Below, in pieces: positions 50,272 through 58,549 of a stretch of 64,000 nucleotides of DNA. Made by a program: the position numbers and the translations under genes. The notes below the pieces were generated by a model. The model did not search any database, was not told the DNA's origin, and worked only from the letters and a program-made list of their open reading frames with translations. The number at the start of each line of letters is the position of its first letter. Within the stretch, counting starts at the first letter, position 1. Location of the stretch: positions 62,001-126,000 of the forward strand of contig NZ_JTJW01000006.1 of the NCBI RefSeq assembly GCF_000805385.1. Reading direction: 5' to 3'. Origin of the DNA: Mycolicibacterium setense. Its GTDB lineage: Bacteria > Actinomycetota > Actinomycetes > Mycobacteriales > Mycobacteriaceae.

Positions 50272-50291
50272 GTGAAAATGATCATTTACAT
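50272..50291. promoter_or_regulatory. Operator of the TGARAAT-N4-ATTYTCA family, site 4
   Basis: GTGAAAATGATCATTTACAT, with a perfect AAATGATCATTT core. It differs from the 24711 site at two bases. It lies 23 bases upstream of the amidohydrolase ATG, just beyond its ribosome-binding site, and is 18 bases from the end of the isochorismatase-like gene. Confidence 0.6.
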
Positions 50292-50309
50292 GTTTCGAGA
50301 ACGACGTTA

Positions 50310-50972
50310 TCACCCTCCTGTATGAACATCTACATCCTGGTCGGATCGTGCGCCCGACCAGGCCTGTATCACCTCTTCGGTCGTCGTGACCGTGACAAGT
50401 AGCGCCAGCGTGTTATCGATCACGGCCTCGGCGTACTCCCGGGGGTAGCCGGCTACCGCATCGCGGGGGAGCACGAACTGGTAGCTGCGGTTCACGGCGT
50501 CCATGACGAAGTTGGTCATCGCCACGTTGATCGAAACGCCCACGCCGACAATGGTTGTGATCCCCATGTTCCGTAGCACGGAGTCGAGGTCGGTGCCCGT
50601 CATCGGGCCGGCGCCATGGGTTCGGGCGAGCACCAAGTCGGAATCGTCAGGGCCGAGTCCGGGCAGCAGGGACGCTCCCGGGCTGCCTGGACTCAGGTCG
50701 GCATCGAAGGACTTGCCTGCGGCGAACAACCTCGCATTGGAGTTCGAGCCGCGACCGTCGGGCCGGCGTTGGATCAGACAGTGCACAACGGCCACGCCGG
50801 CCGCCCGAGCGGCCGGCAGCAACTTGACGATATTTGGGATCGCCTGGCGCTCCGCCTCGTGGGCCAGCATCGGCAATCCGGCCTGTGGGCCTATCACGCC
50901 GCCCTGGCATTCCTGGGTGACAACGGCTGTCGTACGTGGCGAGATGAGGTCGCTAAGTTTGGGGCGAGGCAT
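50310..50972 (-). CDS. Isochorismatase-fold protein lacking the usual catalytic residues
   Basis: 220 residues with the cysteine-hydrolase (isochorismatase/nicotinamidase) fold: TTAVVTQECQGGVIG at the start, GVAVVHCLIQRRPDGRG, GTDLDSVLRNMGITTIVGVG and YQFVLPRDAVAGYPREY. The catalytic Asp-Lys-Cys set is not conserved: Glu21 stands where Asp is expected, ARTH (116-119) where the Lys motif should be, and Asn149 in SINVAMTN where the nucleophilic Cys should be. It may be a non-hydrolytic relative or use another mechanism. ATG 50972 is overlapped by a palindrome region; it is divergent from the SnoaL-like gene. Confidence 0.82.
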   Translation of the reverse strand: MPRPKLSDLISPRTTAVVTQECQGGVIGPQAGLPMLAHEAERQAIPNIVKLLPAARAAGVAVVHCLIQRRPDGRGSNSNARLFAAGKSFDADLSPGSPGASLLPGLGPDDSDLVLARTHGAGPMTGTDLDSVLRNMGITTIVGVGVSINVAMTNFVMDAVNRSYQFVLPRDAVAGYPREYAEAVIDNTLALLVTVTTTEEVIQAWSGARSDQDVDVHTGG

Positions 50973-50976
50973 GAGA

Positions 50977-50994
50977 ACAGACGTTATCGTCTGT
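50977..50994. promoter_or_regulatory. Perfect palindrome between two divergent genes
   Basis: ACAGACG-TTAT-CGTCTGT, perfect seven-base arms. It overlaps TATCGT (50985-50990), the probable -10 box of the SnoaL-like gene, and on the other strand TAACGT, eight bases before the isochorismatase-like ATG. One bound protein could shut both promoters. The nonamer GACGTTATC recurs at 50303-50311, at the end of the isochorismatase-like gene. Confidence 0.6.
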
Positions 50995-51021
50995 GCCAAG
51001 GCAATTTCCAGAGGAGAATCG

Positions 51022-51465
51022 ATGTACGAGTGGGAGCTCTCGATCCGAGAGGCCGCGCGACAGCTGTTGGCGGACTACACCGCTGCGACTGACCGTTTCG
51101 ACCTCCGGGGGCTGGCTGAGTGTTTCGCCTCCGATGGGATTTTAGAGTTCACCGGGGGCGACGATCCCCTGACCGGCCCCGCCGCGATCGAAGCCGGACT
51201 CGGTGCCGCGATGTCTGCGCCGCAGGACGCCACTCGTGCCAGGCCGACGTTCGTGCGACATCACGTCTCAAGTATCAGATTCGGAGCTGTCAGCACCGAG
51301 CGGGTCGAGGTCAGCAGCTATTTCGCGGTGCACACCGATATCGGGCTCGACCATTGGGGCCGGTACCGTGACCTGTTGGTGCCTGAAGAAGGGCGCTGGC
51401 TGTTCGGGTATCGCCGAATCTCGGTGGATGCCTTCGCGCCGGCCAGCCTGATGCGATCCGGATGA
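51022..51465 (+). CDS. SnoaL/NTF2-like protein
   Basis: 147 residues with the cone-shaped NTF2/SnoaL fold: an N-terminal helix pair (EAARQLLADYTAATDRFDLR), GLAECFASDGILEFTGG, GPAAIEAGLGAAM, then RPTFVRHHVSSIRF and a terminal sheet. Members act as isomerases, dehydratases or hydroxylase-like proteins, including the ketosteroid isomerase type. ATG 51022 is preceded by GAGGAG. It is a single gene divergent from the isochorismatase-like gene and convergent with the LLM oxidoreductase gene seven bases away. The substrate is unknown. Confidence 0.85.
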   Translation: MYEWELSIREAARQLLADYTAATDRFDLRGLAECFASDGILEFTGGDDPLTGPAAIEAGLGAAMSAPQDATRARPTFVRHHVSSIRFGAVSTERVEVSSYFAVHTDIGLDHWGRYRDLLVPEEGRWLFGYRRISVDAFAPASLMRSG

Positions 51466-51472
51466 TTGTCGT

Positions 51473-52375
51473 TCAGTCGCAGATGAATTCCTTGGCGAAC
51501 GCTTGCGCACGTTCGATGTACCCATCGCGGTCATCGCCATTCGGCGCGATGGGAAGCCAGGTGACGCCGGCCGTGGTCAGCCGCTCGATCAGGGCGTGGC
51601 GTTCATCGGTCGATCTGCTCTCGTCGAGCATGTTTCCCGCAGAGAAGCAGATGTCCAGCGGTGCGGTGCGCCCGATCTCGTCGGCGTAGCCCTTCGCCCA
51701 GGCGATCGCTGCCTCAAGTTCCTCGACGGTCGAGATCTCGGCGGTTCGGGACGCGGTGGCGTAGCCGAAGGTGTTGAACGGTGCCCAGCCCTGGCCCCGT
51801 GTGATCGCGCGGCGCACGGCAGGTTTGCTGTTGCCGCCGACCCACACCGGCGGAGGTGCCGCGACGGGACGCAAGCGCACGCAGCGTGCGGCGAATGATG
51901 AACCGGCATAAGCGATATCGTCACCGCTGAGCACCTTTTCCAAGACGTCCAGTGCCTCGTCCAGCAACGCGCCACGATGATCGAACTCCACCCCGAGTGC
52001 CCGGAACTCGGGCTTGAGATAACCGGCGGCGGTGCCGATGATGAGCCGACCATCGGACAGTACCTGCAGGCTCTGAATCGATTTCGCGCCGAGGAACGGA
52101 TTGCGGTACGCGGCGATGTAGACGTTGGTGAGCAGCCGCAGTGTGTCGGTAGCTGCGGCCGCGAAGGACAGTGCGACGAACGGATCAAGCGCATGATGCC
52201 CGCCGTGGTCGAGCCATCTGGCATCCGGTGCGGGATGGTCGGTGACGTGTACCGCGGCATACCCGGCGGCCTCGGCGACGCGTGCGATATCGGCGATGGC
52301 TGCCGCGGTGACGAATTCGTCCGGGGCGTCGACGCGTTGGGTGGGTAGCTCGAGAGAAAACGAAACGGTCAAGAG
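51473..52375 (-). CDS. LLM-class, probably F420-dependent oxidoreductase
   Basis: 300 residues, luciferase-like barrel. AAGYAAVHVTDHPAPDARWL and LSDGRLIIGTAAGYLKPEFR are typical of mycobacterial F420-dependent LLM oxidoreductases; the nucleotide-proximal segment is PPPVWVGGNSKPAVRRAI. Two TTG codons are possible; TTG 52375 has GGAG nine bases upstream, while TTG 52387 has no ribosome-binding site. It lies 12 bases downstream of an acyl-CoA dehydrogenase gene. Reduction or oxidation of a pathway ketone or enone is possible. Confidence 0.87.
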   Translation of the reverse strand, partial: LLTVSFSLELPTQRVDAPDEFVTAAAIADIARVAEAAGYAAVHVTDHPAPDARWLDHGGHHALDPFVALSFAAAATDTLRLLTNVYIAAYRNPFLGAKSIQSLQVLSDGRLIIGTAAGYLKPEFRALGVEFDHRGALLDEALDVLEKVLSGDDIAYAGSSFAARCVRLRPVAAPPPVWVGGNSKPAVRRAITRGQGWAPFNTFGYATASRTAEISTVEELEAAIAWAKGYADEIGRTAPLDICFSAGNMLDESRSTDERHALIERLTTAGVTWLPIAPNGDDRDGYIERAQAFAKEFICD

Positions 52376-52387
52376 ATGTTTCTCCAA

Positions 52388-53494
52388 TCAGACAGGTGTC
52401 GAAGCGATGAGGTCGGCCAGTCGCGATGCGTGGTGATCGGCATCGCCGAACATCAGCGCGCTCGCCTTGGCGCGCCGCATGTATAGGTGTGCGTCGTGTT
52501 CCCAAGTGAAGCCGAGTCCGCCATGGATGCGCATGTTGTCGAAGGCCACATGCATGAATGCCTCGGAGGCCGCCAGTTTGGCCACTGACGCGGCAATCGC
52601 CAACTCGTCGGGAGCCGTCGTCGCCGCTGCGTGCACCACCGCCGAGCGGGCGCCCTCCACCTCCACGAGCATGTCCGCGCACCGGTGTTTTACGGCTTGG
52701 AAACTTCCGATCGGTCGTCCGAACTGGATGCGGTCCTTGGCATATCCGACTGCGGTATCCAGGCAGCGGACGGCACCCCCGAGTTGCTCGGCGGCCAACA
52801 GTACGGTTGCGATGTCCGAGCACAGGGCCAGGCCGTGCGCCGCAGCTCCCGGGCGACCGATGAGCCGGGCCGGTGCGCCGTAGAAATCGAGATGGGCGAT
52901 CTTGCGGGTGCGATCCATTCCGGCCAGTGGCGTGCGGGTCAGTCCCTCGGCGTCGCCTGCGACCGCGAACAGCGACGTGCCGGCGCTGTCGTGGGCCGCG
53001 ACCAGCACGATCGCCGCGGTATGGCCGTCGAGGACCATCGGCGCCGAACCGCGGATGGTGTAAGCCCCGCCCTCGTCATGCGCGGTCAATGCGACCGTGG
53101 TCGGATCCCACGGCCCGAGCCGGCTGTTGAGAACCAGCGTCGCGGTATCGGTGCCGTCGACCAGTCGCGGGATGAGGTCCGCCGCGGCCTGTTCGTCGCC
53201 GCTGGTCAGGATGGCCGGAATGGCAAGGGCCACGGTGGCGAAAAACGGTGCGCACACCAGGGCCGCACCCATCTCCTCGAACACCACGGCGAGTTCAGCG
53301 GCAGTCGCGCCGGCGCCACCGAACTGCTCTGGAACCGCGATGCTGTGCAGGCCGAGTTCGGCTGCCATCCGCCGCAAGGTGGTCTCGTCGTAGCCCACGT
53401 CTGTGTCCATCAGGCGCCTGACCACCTCGCTGGGGGTTGTGGCGGCTAGGAATTCGCGGACGGCCTGCCGGAGTTCGTCGGCCGCTGAGGTCAT
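52388..53494 (-). CDS. Acyl-CoA dehydrogenase
   Basis: 368 residues. Helical N-domain (ELRQAVREFLAATTPSEVV, GLHSIAVPEQFGGAGATAAE), middle beta domain, and the C-terminal helices with FGRPIGSFQAVKHRCADMLV and IHGGLGFTWEHDAHLYMRRA, the GGxGxTWE type. No second subunit is adjacent on its strand; the nearest GGxSExxRN-type partner is at 55796-56995. First gene of a two-gene operon with the LLM gene. It is divergent from the amidohydrolase gene at 53598, with the operator at 53562-53581 between them. Confidence 0.92.
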   Translation of the reverse strand: MTSAADELRQAVREFLAATTPSEVVRRLMDTDVGYDETTLRRMAAELGLHSIAVPEQFGGAGATAAELAVVFEEMGAALVCAPFFATVALAIPAILTSGDEQAAADLIPRLVDGTDTATLVLNSRLGPWDPTTVALTAHDEGGAYTIRGSAPMVLDGHTAAIVLVAAHDSAGTSLFAVAGDAEGLTRTPLAGMDRTRKIAHLDFYGAPARLIGRPGAAAHGLALCSDIATVLLAAEQLGGAVRCLDTAVGYAKDRIQFGRPIGSFQAVKHRCADMLVEVEGARSAVVHAAATTAPDELAIAASVAKLAASEAFMHVAFDNMRIHGGLGFTWEHDAHLYMRRAKASALMFGDADHHASRLADLIASTPV

Positions 53495-53561
53495 GGTCTC
53501 CCTAACTGTGTGCCGCCCTGATATAGGCATTTCCGGATCAGGATAGTATCTTTTCGGAAAA

Positions 53562-53581
53562 CAGAGAATAATCATTCTCAC
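53562..53581. promoter_or_regulatory. Operator of the TGARAAT-N4-ATTYTCA family, site 5
   Basis: CAGAGAATAATCATTCTCAC, with perfect GAGAAT/ATTCTC arms. It lies 17 bases before the GTG of the amidohydrolase gene, downstream of a TAGTAT box (53544-53549), where binding would block transcription start. The complement agrees with site 2 at 16 of 20 bases and with site 4 at 14 of 20. Confidence 0.65.
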
Positions 53582-53597
53582 CGAAGGGAGATGACCG

Positions 53598-54794
53598 GTG
53601 ACGGCGAAACTCGACTACGGGATTTTCGACTGCGACACCCATTGCTACGAGACGCGTGATGCGTTTACCCGGTATCTGCCCAAAGAGTTTCATGATCGTG
53701 CCATCGCGCCGGTGAGGGGTGTCGACGGCAAGGAGGTCATCCTTGCCGGGCACCGGATCGCAACGTTCAACAGTGAGGCGGGGCTGGGCTTCGACCTGGC
53801 CTACCGGCCGGGGTCGCTCAAGGAGATGCTCAAGCAGATGGGCTCGGGGAACCCGGACGAAACCTATGAGCCCCAGCCCATGCAGCCGGAGTGGCTGGAG
53901 CGCGATGCGCGATTGAAAGTGATGGCCGAGCAGAACGTCGAGCGCGCCGTGATCTTCCCGGCGGGCATGGCCCTGGCCGCCGAACACTACGTCGACGACA
54001 CCGAGGCGCTCTACGCGAACCTGAGATCCTTCAACCGCTGGTTCGACGACACCTGGGGTTTCAACTATCAGGACACGATCTACGCGACCGCGCTGCTGTC
54101 GCTGCGTGACCTGGAGTCGTCCATCGCCGAAACCGAGGCGATCATCGCCCAAGGTGCGAAAATGGTGCTACTTCCCACCGGCCCGGCGCACGGGCGCTCG
54201 CCCGGAGATCCGTACTTCGACCCGATCTACGCCCGCCTCCAGGAAGCCGGCTGCACACTGGTCTTCCACATCCAGCCGTTCTGGTACTTCAACGCCATCT
54301 CGCCCGCGTGGGGACACAACCCGGACCCCGCTGCGTGGCATATGTCGGCATGGCAGTGGATGAACATCTATGGTCAGCGCCCCATCGAGGACACCCTGTC
54401 GGCGTTGGTGTTCGACAACCTGTTCGGCCGGTTTCCAGGCCTCAACGTCCTGGTGGCAGAACACGGCGCGGAATGGGTACCGCAGTTCGTGATCCATATG
54501 GACAAGAGCCGCGGTATGGGCCGCAACGGGCCGTGGATCGGCGGCAAGCTCACCGAGCGCCCGTCAGAGATCTTCCGCAGGCATGTCGGCGTCGTGCCCT
54601 ATCCCGAGGACGACATCCCCACCATCGTGGACCGACTCGGTTACGACGAGTGCCTGCTGATGGGGTCGGATTATCCGCACGCCGAAGGTCTGGCCGAGCC
54701 CGCCGACTTCGTCAAGCTCCTCGACCCGCTCGACGATGCCGCCAAGAAGCGGATCATGCGGGACAACGCCGACGCGCTGCTCGCTCGGAGCTAA
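53598..54794 (+). CDS. Amidohydrolase-2 family metal-dependent hydrolase/decarboxylase, DxDxH type
   Basis: 398 residues, paralogue of the product of 49050-50249. The first metal motif is DCDTHCYE (Asp instead of the first His), barrel His in TLVFHIQPFWYF and VLVAEHGAEWVP, and the last Asp in LMGSDYPHAEGLAE. GTG 53598 follows GGGAG eight bases upstream. It begins a run of same-strand genes (two acyl-CoA dehydrogenases, CoA ligase, SDR, hot-dog protein, DapB-like protein) with very small or negative gaps, so it probably heads a seven-gene operon to 61428. Confidence 0.88.
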   Translation: MTAKLDYGIFDCDTHCYETRDAFTRYLPKEFHDRAIAPVRGVDGKEVILAGHRIATFNSEAGLGFDLAYRPGSLKEMLKQMGSGNPDETYEPQPMQPEWLERDARLKVMAEQNVERAVIFPAGMALAAEHYVDDTEALYANLRSFNRWFDDTWGFNYQDTIYATALLSLRDLESSIAETEAIIAQGAKMVLLPTGPAHGRSPGDPYFDPIYARLQEAGCTLVFHIQPFWYFNAISPAWGHNPDPAAWHMSAWQWMNIYGQRPIEDTLSALVFDNLFGRFPGLNVLVAEHGAEWVPQFVIHMDKSRGMGRNGPWIGGKLTERPSEIFRRHVGVVPYPEDDIPTIVDRLGYDECLLMGSDYPHAEGLAEPADFVKLLDPLDDAAKKRIMRDNADALLARS

Positions 54795-54800
54795 TCGGCG

Positions 54801-55799
54801 GTGACCGTCGACGAACGCTCCCATGGCGTCCTGGACTACATGAACACTGTCGATCTGGAATTCCTACGGGATTCGGCACGCGAATTCCTCACCGGCCGCG
54901 GTGAGAAGGATTCGCTGACCGAGCTTGCCGGCATGGACTGGACGGGGCTGCTGGTCGATGAGTCACTCGGTGGAGCCGGCTGGCGGCCGGTGGAGGCGAC
55001 CGTGGTGGCCGAGGAACTCGGGCGCGCCGGCGACCGGTCGACGTGGCTGGGCGCTGTAGTGGCCGCTGCGGCGCTGGAATCGGCGCCGGCCGAGATTCGC
55101 GAACGCTGGCTCGGCGGAGTTCTGGCCGGCGCTGCGCCGTCGGCAGTGGCGCTGGGCGGCGATACCGTTCGGGTCATCGGTGCGGATTCCCTGCGAGTCT
55201 TGATCACGCTGGGAAGCAACGGAATTCAGCTGTTCGAGATATCCGATAGGGTGCCGAGGACCCGCGACGACGAACTACTGGAGGTCAGCCGGCCGGCCTG
55301 GCGTGTCGAGCTCGCGGGCACAGACGGTGTGGCCATCGGAGGACCGCAGCGGGCCGAACAGCTGCTGGCGGTGGCCAGGGTCCTGCTCAGCGCGGACTCG
55401 CTGGGCGCTCTGTCGCGGACTTTCGCTCGGTTGGTGGCGTATCTGAAGGAGAGGATCGCCTTCGGTGCGCCCATCGCGAGCTTTCAAGCGGTGCAGCACC
55501 GACTCGTCGATCTTCTTGTCCTGGAGGCGAAGGCACGCGCAGTGACCATGAAGGCTGCTCGTGCGCTGGCACGCGCGGACCTGACGGCCGACGCGACTGC
55601 GTTGTCCGCCACCGCGCACGCCTTCGTCGCGTCGAAGGCTACCGCTGCCGTCGACGAATGTATGCAACTGTCCGGTGGTATCGGATTCACCTGGGAGTAC
55701 CCCTTGCACCACGAATTGCGCCGTACCTTCACCAATGGCCATCTACTCGGCTCGGCCCGCACGAGCCGGGCGGATCTGGCGGAGAAGGCCGGCTGGTGA
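54801..55799 (+). CDS. Acyl-CoA dehydrogenase, short heteromer-type subunit
   Basis: 332 residues, short for the family. The C-terminal half is canonical (FGAPIASFQAVQHRLVDLLV, LSGGIGFTWEYPLHHELRRT), while the N-terminal helical domain is reduced. This matches the smaller, GGxGxTWE-type partner of alpha2-beta2 dehydrogenases; the adjacent 55796-56995 product is the likely other subunit. GTG 54801 is used although no ribosome-binding site is evident; ATG 54840 is an alternative. The end overlaps the next start by four bases. Confidence 0.88.
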   Translation: MTVDERSHGVLDYMNTVDLEFLRDSAREFLTGRGEKDSLTELAGMDWTGLLVDESLGGAGWRPVEATVVAEELGRAGDRSTWLGAVVAAAALESAPAEIRERWLGGVLAGAAPSAVALGGDTVRVIGADSLRVLITLGSNGIQLFEISDRVPRTRDDELLEVSRPAWRVELAGTDGVAIGGPQRAEQLLAVARVLLSADSLGALSRTFARLVAYLKERIAFGAPIASFQAVQHRLVDLLVLEAKARAVTMKAARALARADLTADATALSATAHAFVASKATAAVDECMQLSGGIGFTWEYPLHHELRRTFTNGHLLGSARTSRADLAEKAGW

Positions 55800-56995
55800 G
55801 TATCACGGTCGACCGGCCCGGTGCGGTGCAACTGTCGGAATTCAGGCAGCGTTTGCGGACGCATATCGAGGAGCACGCGCCGCCCTTTGCCGCACGCGAG
55901 GGGCGCCGGGCACCGGAGAATGCCGAGCAGGAGGCTCAGCTTCGCAGCTGGTTCGCGAGCCTGTTCGCAGCGGGTTTCGTCGGCGCGGACTGGCCGGTCG
56001 AGTACGGCGGCAGGCCGGATCACCATCCGCTGCACGATCGCATCGTCAGCGAAGAACTCCTGCGGGCCCGGGTGCCCCGGCCGGTCGATCAGGTCAACCT
56101 GGCGGCACACGTGCTGCTTCACTTCGGGTCTGACGAGCAGAAGGCCGCCCTGCTGCCGCCGATCCGGCGCAGCGAGCACGTGTGGTGTCAGTTGCTCAGC
56201 GAGCCCGATGCCGGCAGCGACATCGCCGGGGTGCGCTGCCGGGGTGTGCGCCGCGCCGACGGCTCCTGGGTTCTCGACGGGCAGAAGACCTGGATCACCG
56301 ACGGACATTGGGCCGACATGGGTCTTGCCTTGATCCGGACGGACCCCTCGTCGACACGGCATCACGGATTGTCGGCGTTCATCGTCCCATTGTCGGCGCC
56401 GGGGGTGCAGGTGCGGCCGATCCGGACGATCAACGAAGCGATCGAGGTGAACGAGGTCTTCTTCGACGGTGTCACCATCGCCCCGGACGGGCTCATCGGC
56501 GAACCCGGCCAGGGATGGTCGATCATCATGGCAGGCCTGGACTTCGAACGCTTCGGTATCGGTGGCAACGTCATCCTGCTGGAGTTGCTGATCGACGATC
56601 TGGTGACGGTGGCTCGGCACGCGACCCTCGGGGGCAGGCCCGCCCTCGACCATGACGACATCCGTCAGATGGTGACCGAACTCGCCGTCGAGGTCGAGGT
56701 GGCCAAGGCGTTCATCGATGATCATGTCGAACGGATGACCGCCGGTGCCGATGAGATCGGCGACGGCTCCATCGCGAAGCTGAGTTTCGCCGAGACATAC
56801 CACCGGGTTTCGGCGTACGGCACCGAACTCGGTGCGACCGTGTGTACCGTTGCCGCCGATGTCGATGTGCAGCAGGCGAAACAACGGCTGCGCGAGTGCT
56901 GGTTGTGGTCTCGTGCGTACACCGTGTCCGGCGGGAGTTCGGAGATGATGCGAAACATCCTCGCCAAACGCCGGTTGAACCTGCCGAGCCGGTGA
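55796..56995 (+). CDS. Acyl-CoA dehydrogenase, large heteromer-type subunit
   Basis: 399 residues. FAAGFVGADWPVEYGGRPDH, the FAD/acyl segment QLLSEPDAGSDIAGVRCRGV, KTWITDGHWADMGLALIRT and the C-terminal YTVSGGSSEMMRNILAKRR are canonical. GTG 55796 overlaps the preceding stop (GTGA), pointing to balanced synthesis of two subunits. The CoA ligase gene begins in its stop (TGATG). It should dehydrogenate the CoA ester made by that ligase. Confidence 0.92.
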   Translation: MSITVDRPGAVQLSEFRQRLRTHIEEHAPPFAAREGRRAPENAEQEAQLRSWFASLFAAGFVGADWPVEYGGRPDHHPLHDRIVSEELLRARVPRPVDQVNLAAHVLLHFGSDEQKAALLPPIRRSEHVWCQLLSEPDAGSDIAGVRCRGVRRADGSWVLDGQKTWITDGHWADMGLALIRTDPSSTRHHGLSAFIVPLSAPGVQVRPIRTINEAIEVNEVFFDGVTIAPDGLIGEPGQGWSIIMAGLDFERFGIGGNVILLELLIDDLVTVARHATLGGRPALDHDDIRQMVTELAVEVEVAKAFIDDHVERMTAGADEIGDGSIAKLSFAETYHRVSAYGTELGATVCTVAADVDVQQAKQRLRECWLWSRAYTVSGGSSEMMRNILAKRRLNLPSR

Positions 56996-58536
56996 TGTCG
57001 CAAACATATTGGGATCTGGTTGAAACCGCGGCCCGGCACCATCCCAACCGGTTGGTCCTGATCGACGATTTCGGCCGCAGCCTGACCAGCGCGCAGTTGC
57101 GCGATACCGCGCTGGACACCGCGGCGGCGTTGGCGCAGCGCGGGGTGTCGGCGGGCACCGTGGTGTCCTGGCAGCTACCCACGACCATCGAGACGATGGT
57201 CGTGATGGTGGCACTGGCTCGGTTGGGCGCGGTGCAGAATCCCATCCTGCCCATCTGGCGGTCAGCCGAAGTGCGGTTCGCGACAACGCAACTCGACACC
57301 GAGGTGATGATAGTCCCGGGGAAGTGGCGGGGTTTCGACCATGCGGCGCTGGCCGCCGAACTCGCCGCCGAACGTGAGATGTCGATCGTGATCGTCGATC
57401 ACGACGCACCCATCTCGGACGGCCTGCGACTACCCGCTGCTGACCCCGCCGGGCTTGGACCCCCGCCCACCTCGGCGGAGCAGGCGCGCTGGGTGTACTA
57501 CTCGTCGGGAACGACCGCTGCCCCCAAGGGCATCCGGCACTGCGACCGGTCGGTCATCGCCGGGTCCGCCGGGGTCGTGGAGATGGTGGGTGCCTCCAGC
57601 GACGATGTCAACCCGATCGCGTTCCCGGTGTCGCATATCGGGGGAGCCGCCGTGCTGGCTGCTTCGCTGCTGACCGGGATGCGGCTGGCGCTGTTCGACG
57701 CGTTCGACCCGGTGGACACGCCGAAGGCCATAGCGGCTCACGGCGCCACCATTCTGGGTTCGGCCACACCGTTTTTCGTCGCCTTCATGGCTGCGCAGAG
57801 GCGGCACGGCACCGAGCCGCTGTTCGATCGTCTGCGCGGCTGTGTGGGCGGCGGAGCGCCGATCACCGCCGAGCTCGGCCACCAAGTGCGCGAGACTCTC
57901 TCGGTGCCCGGTGTGGCGAACGCATGGGGACTCACAGAGTTCCCGGTCGCGACCTCACCGCGACCGGACGCCGATCCGGATGTGCTCGACCACACGGTGG
58001 GCAGTCCGGTGCCCGGGGTATCGGTGCGGATCGTCGACGAGTCTGGGCACGAGGTGAAAAGGGGCAGCGAGGGCGAGTTGCGGCTCAAGGGGCCGCAGTG
58101 TTTCCAGGGGTACGTCGACGCCACTCTGGATGCCGATGCGTTCGACGCCGACGGCTGGTTCCGCAGCGGTGATCGAGGGCAGATCGATGTGCGGGGGAAC
58201 ATTATCGTGACCGGCCGGATCAAGGACGCGATCATCCGCAACGCCGAGAACATCTCCGCACTGGAGATCGAGAACGTGCTGGCAACCCACCCCGCGGTGG
58301 CAGATGTCGCCGTCATCGGGGTACCCGATGAGCGCACCGGAGAGCGGGTGTGCGCCGTCGTCGTCGCCCGCCCCGGCGCCCCGGTCACCCTCGACTCGTT
58401 GTTCGCGCACTGCCAGAGCAGCGGACTGAGCAAACACAAGGCACCCGAGCGCCTCGAGTTGATGGAGGCGCTGCCGCGCAACCTCACCGGCAAGGTGCTC
58501 AAGACCGAACTGCGTGCGCGGTTCGCATCTCGATGA
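56995..58536 (+). CDS. AMP-forming acyl-CoA synthetase
   Basis: 513 residues. Phosphate-binding motif YYSSGTTAAPKGIRH, WGLTE motif, GWFRSGDRGQID and VTGRIKDAIIRNAENISALE hinge, and the terminal catalytic lysine in NLTGKVLKTEL. All motifs are intact. It activates a carboxylic acid for the flanking dehydrogenases. ATG 56995 shares its A with the preceding TGA. It is distinct from the ligases at 32751 and 61385, so up to three acids or intermediates may be activated in this region. Confidence 0.93.
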   Translation: MSQTYWDLVETAARHHPNRLVLIDDFGRSLTSAQLRDTALDTAAALAQRGVSAGTVVSWQLPTTIETMVVMVALARLGAVQNPILPIWRSAEVRFATTQLDTEVMIVPGKWRGFDHAALAAELAAEREMSIVIVDHDAPISDGLRLPAADPAGLGPPPTSAEQARWVYYSSGTTAAPKGIRHCDRSVIAGSAGVVEMVGASSDDVNPIAFPVSHIGGAAVLAASLLTGMRLALFDAFDPVDTPKAIAAHGATILGSATPFFVAFMAAQRRHGTEPLFDRLRGCVGGGAPITAELGHQVRETLSVPGVANAWGLTEFPVATSPRPDADPDVLDHTVGSPVPGVSVRIVDESGHEVKRGSEGELRLKGPQCFQGYVDATLDADAFDADGWFRSGDRGQIDVRGNIIVTGRIKDAIIRNAENISALEIENVLATHPAVADVAVIGVPDERTGERVCAVVVARPGAPVTLDSLFAHCQSSGLSKHKAPERLELMEALPRNLTGKVLKTELRARFASR

Positions 58537-58549
58537 GACAGGAGAAGTC

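Noticed and set aside
55484-57409. Long open frame of 641 codons on the complementary strand
   Set aside because: It lies opposite three well-supported genes with clear family motifs; its translation is Arg/Pro-rich and low in conserved structure, as expected of antisense frames in high-GC DNA.
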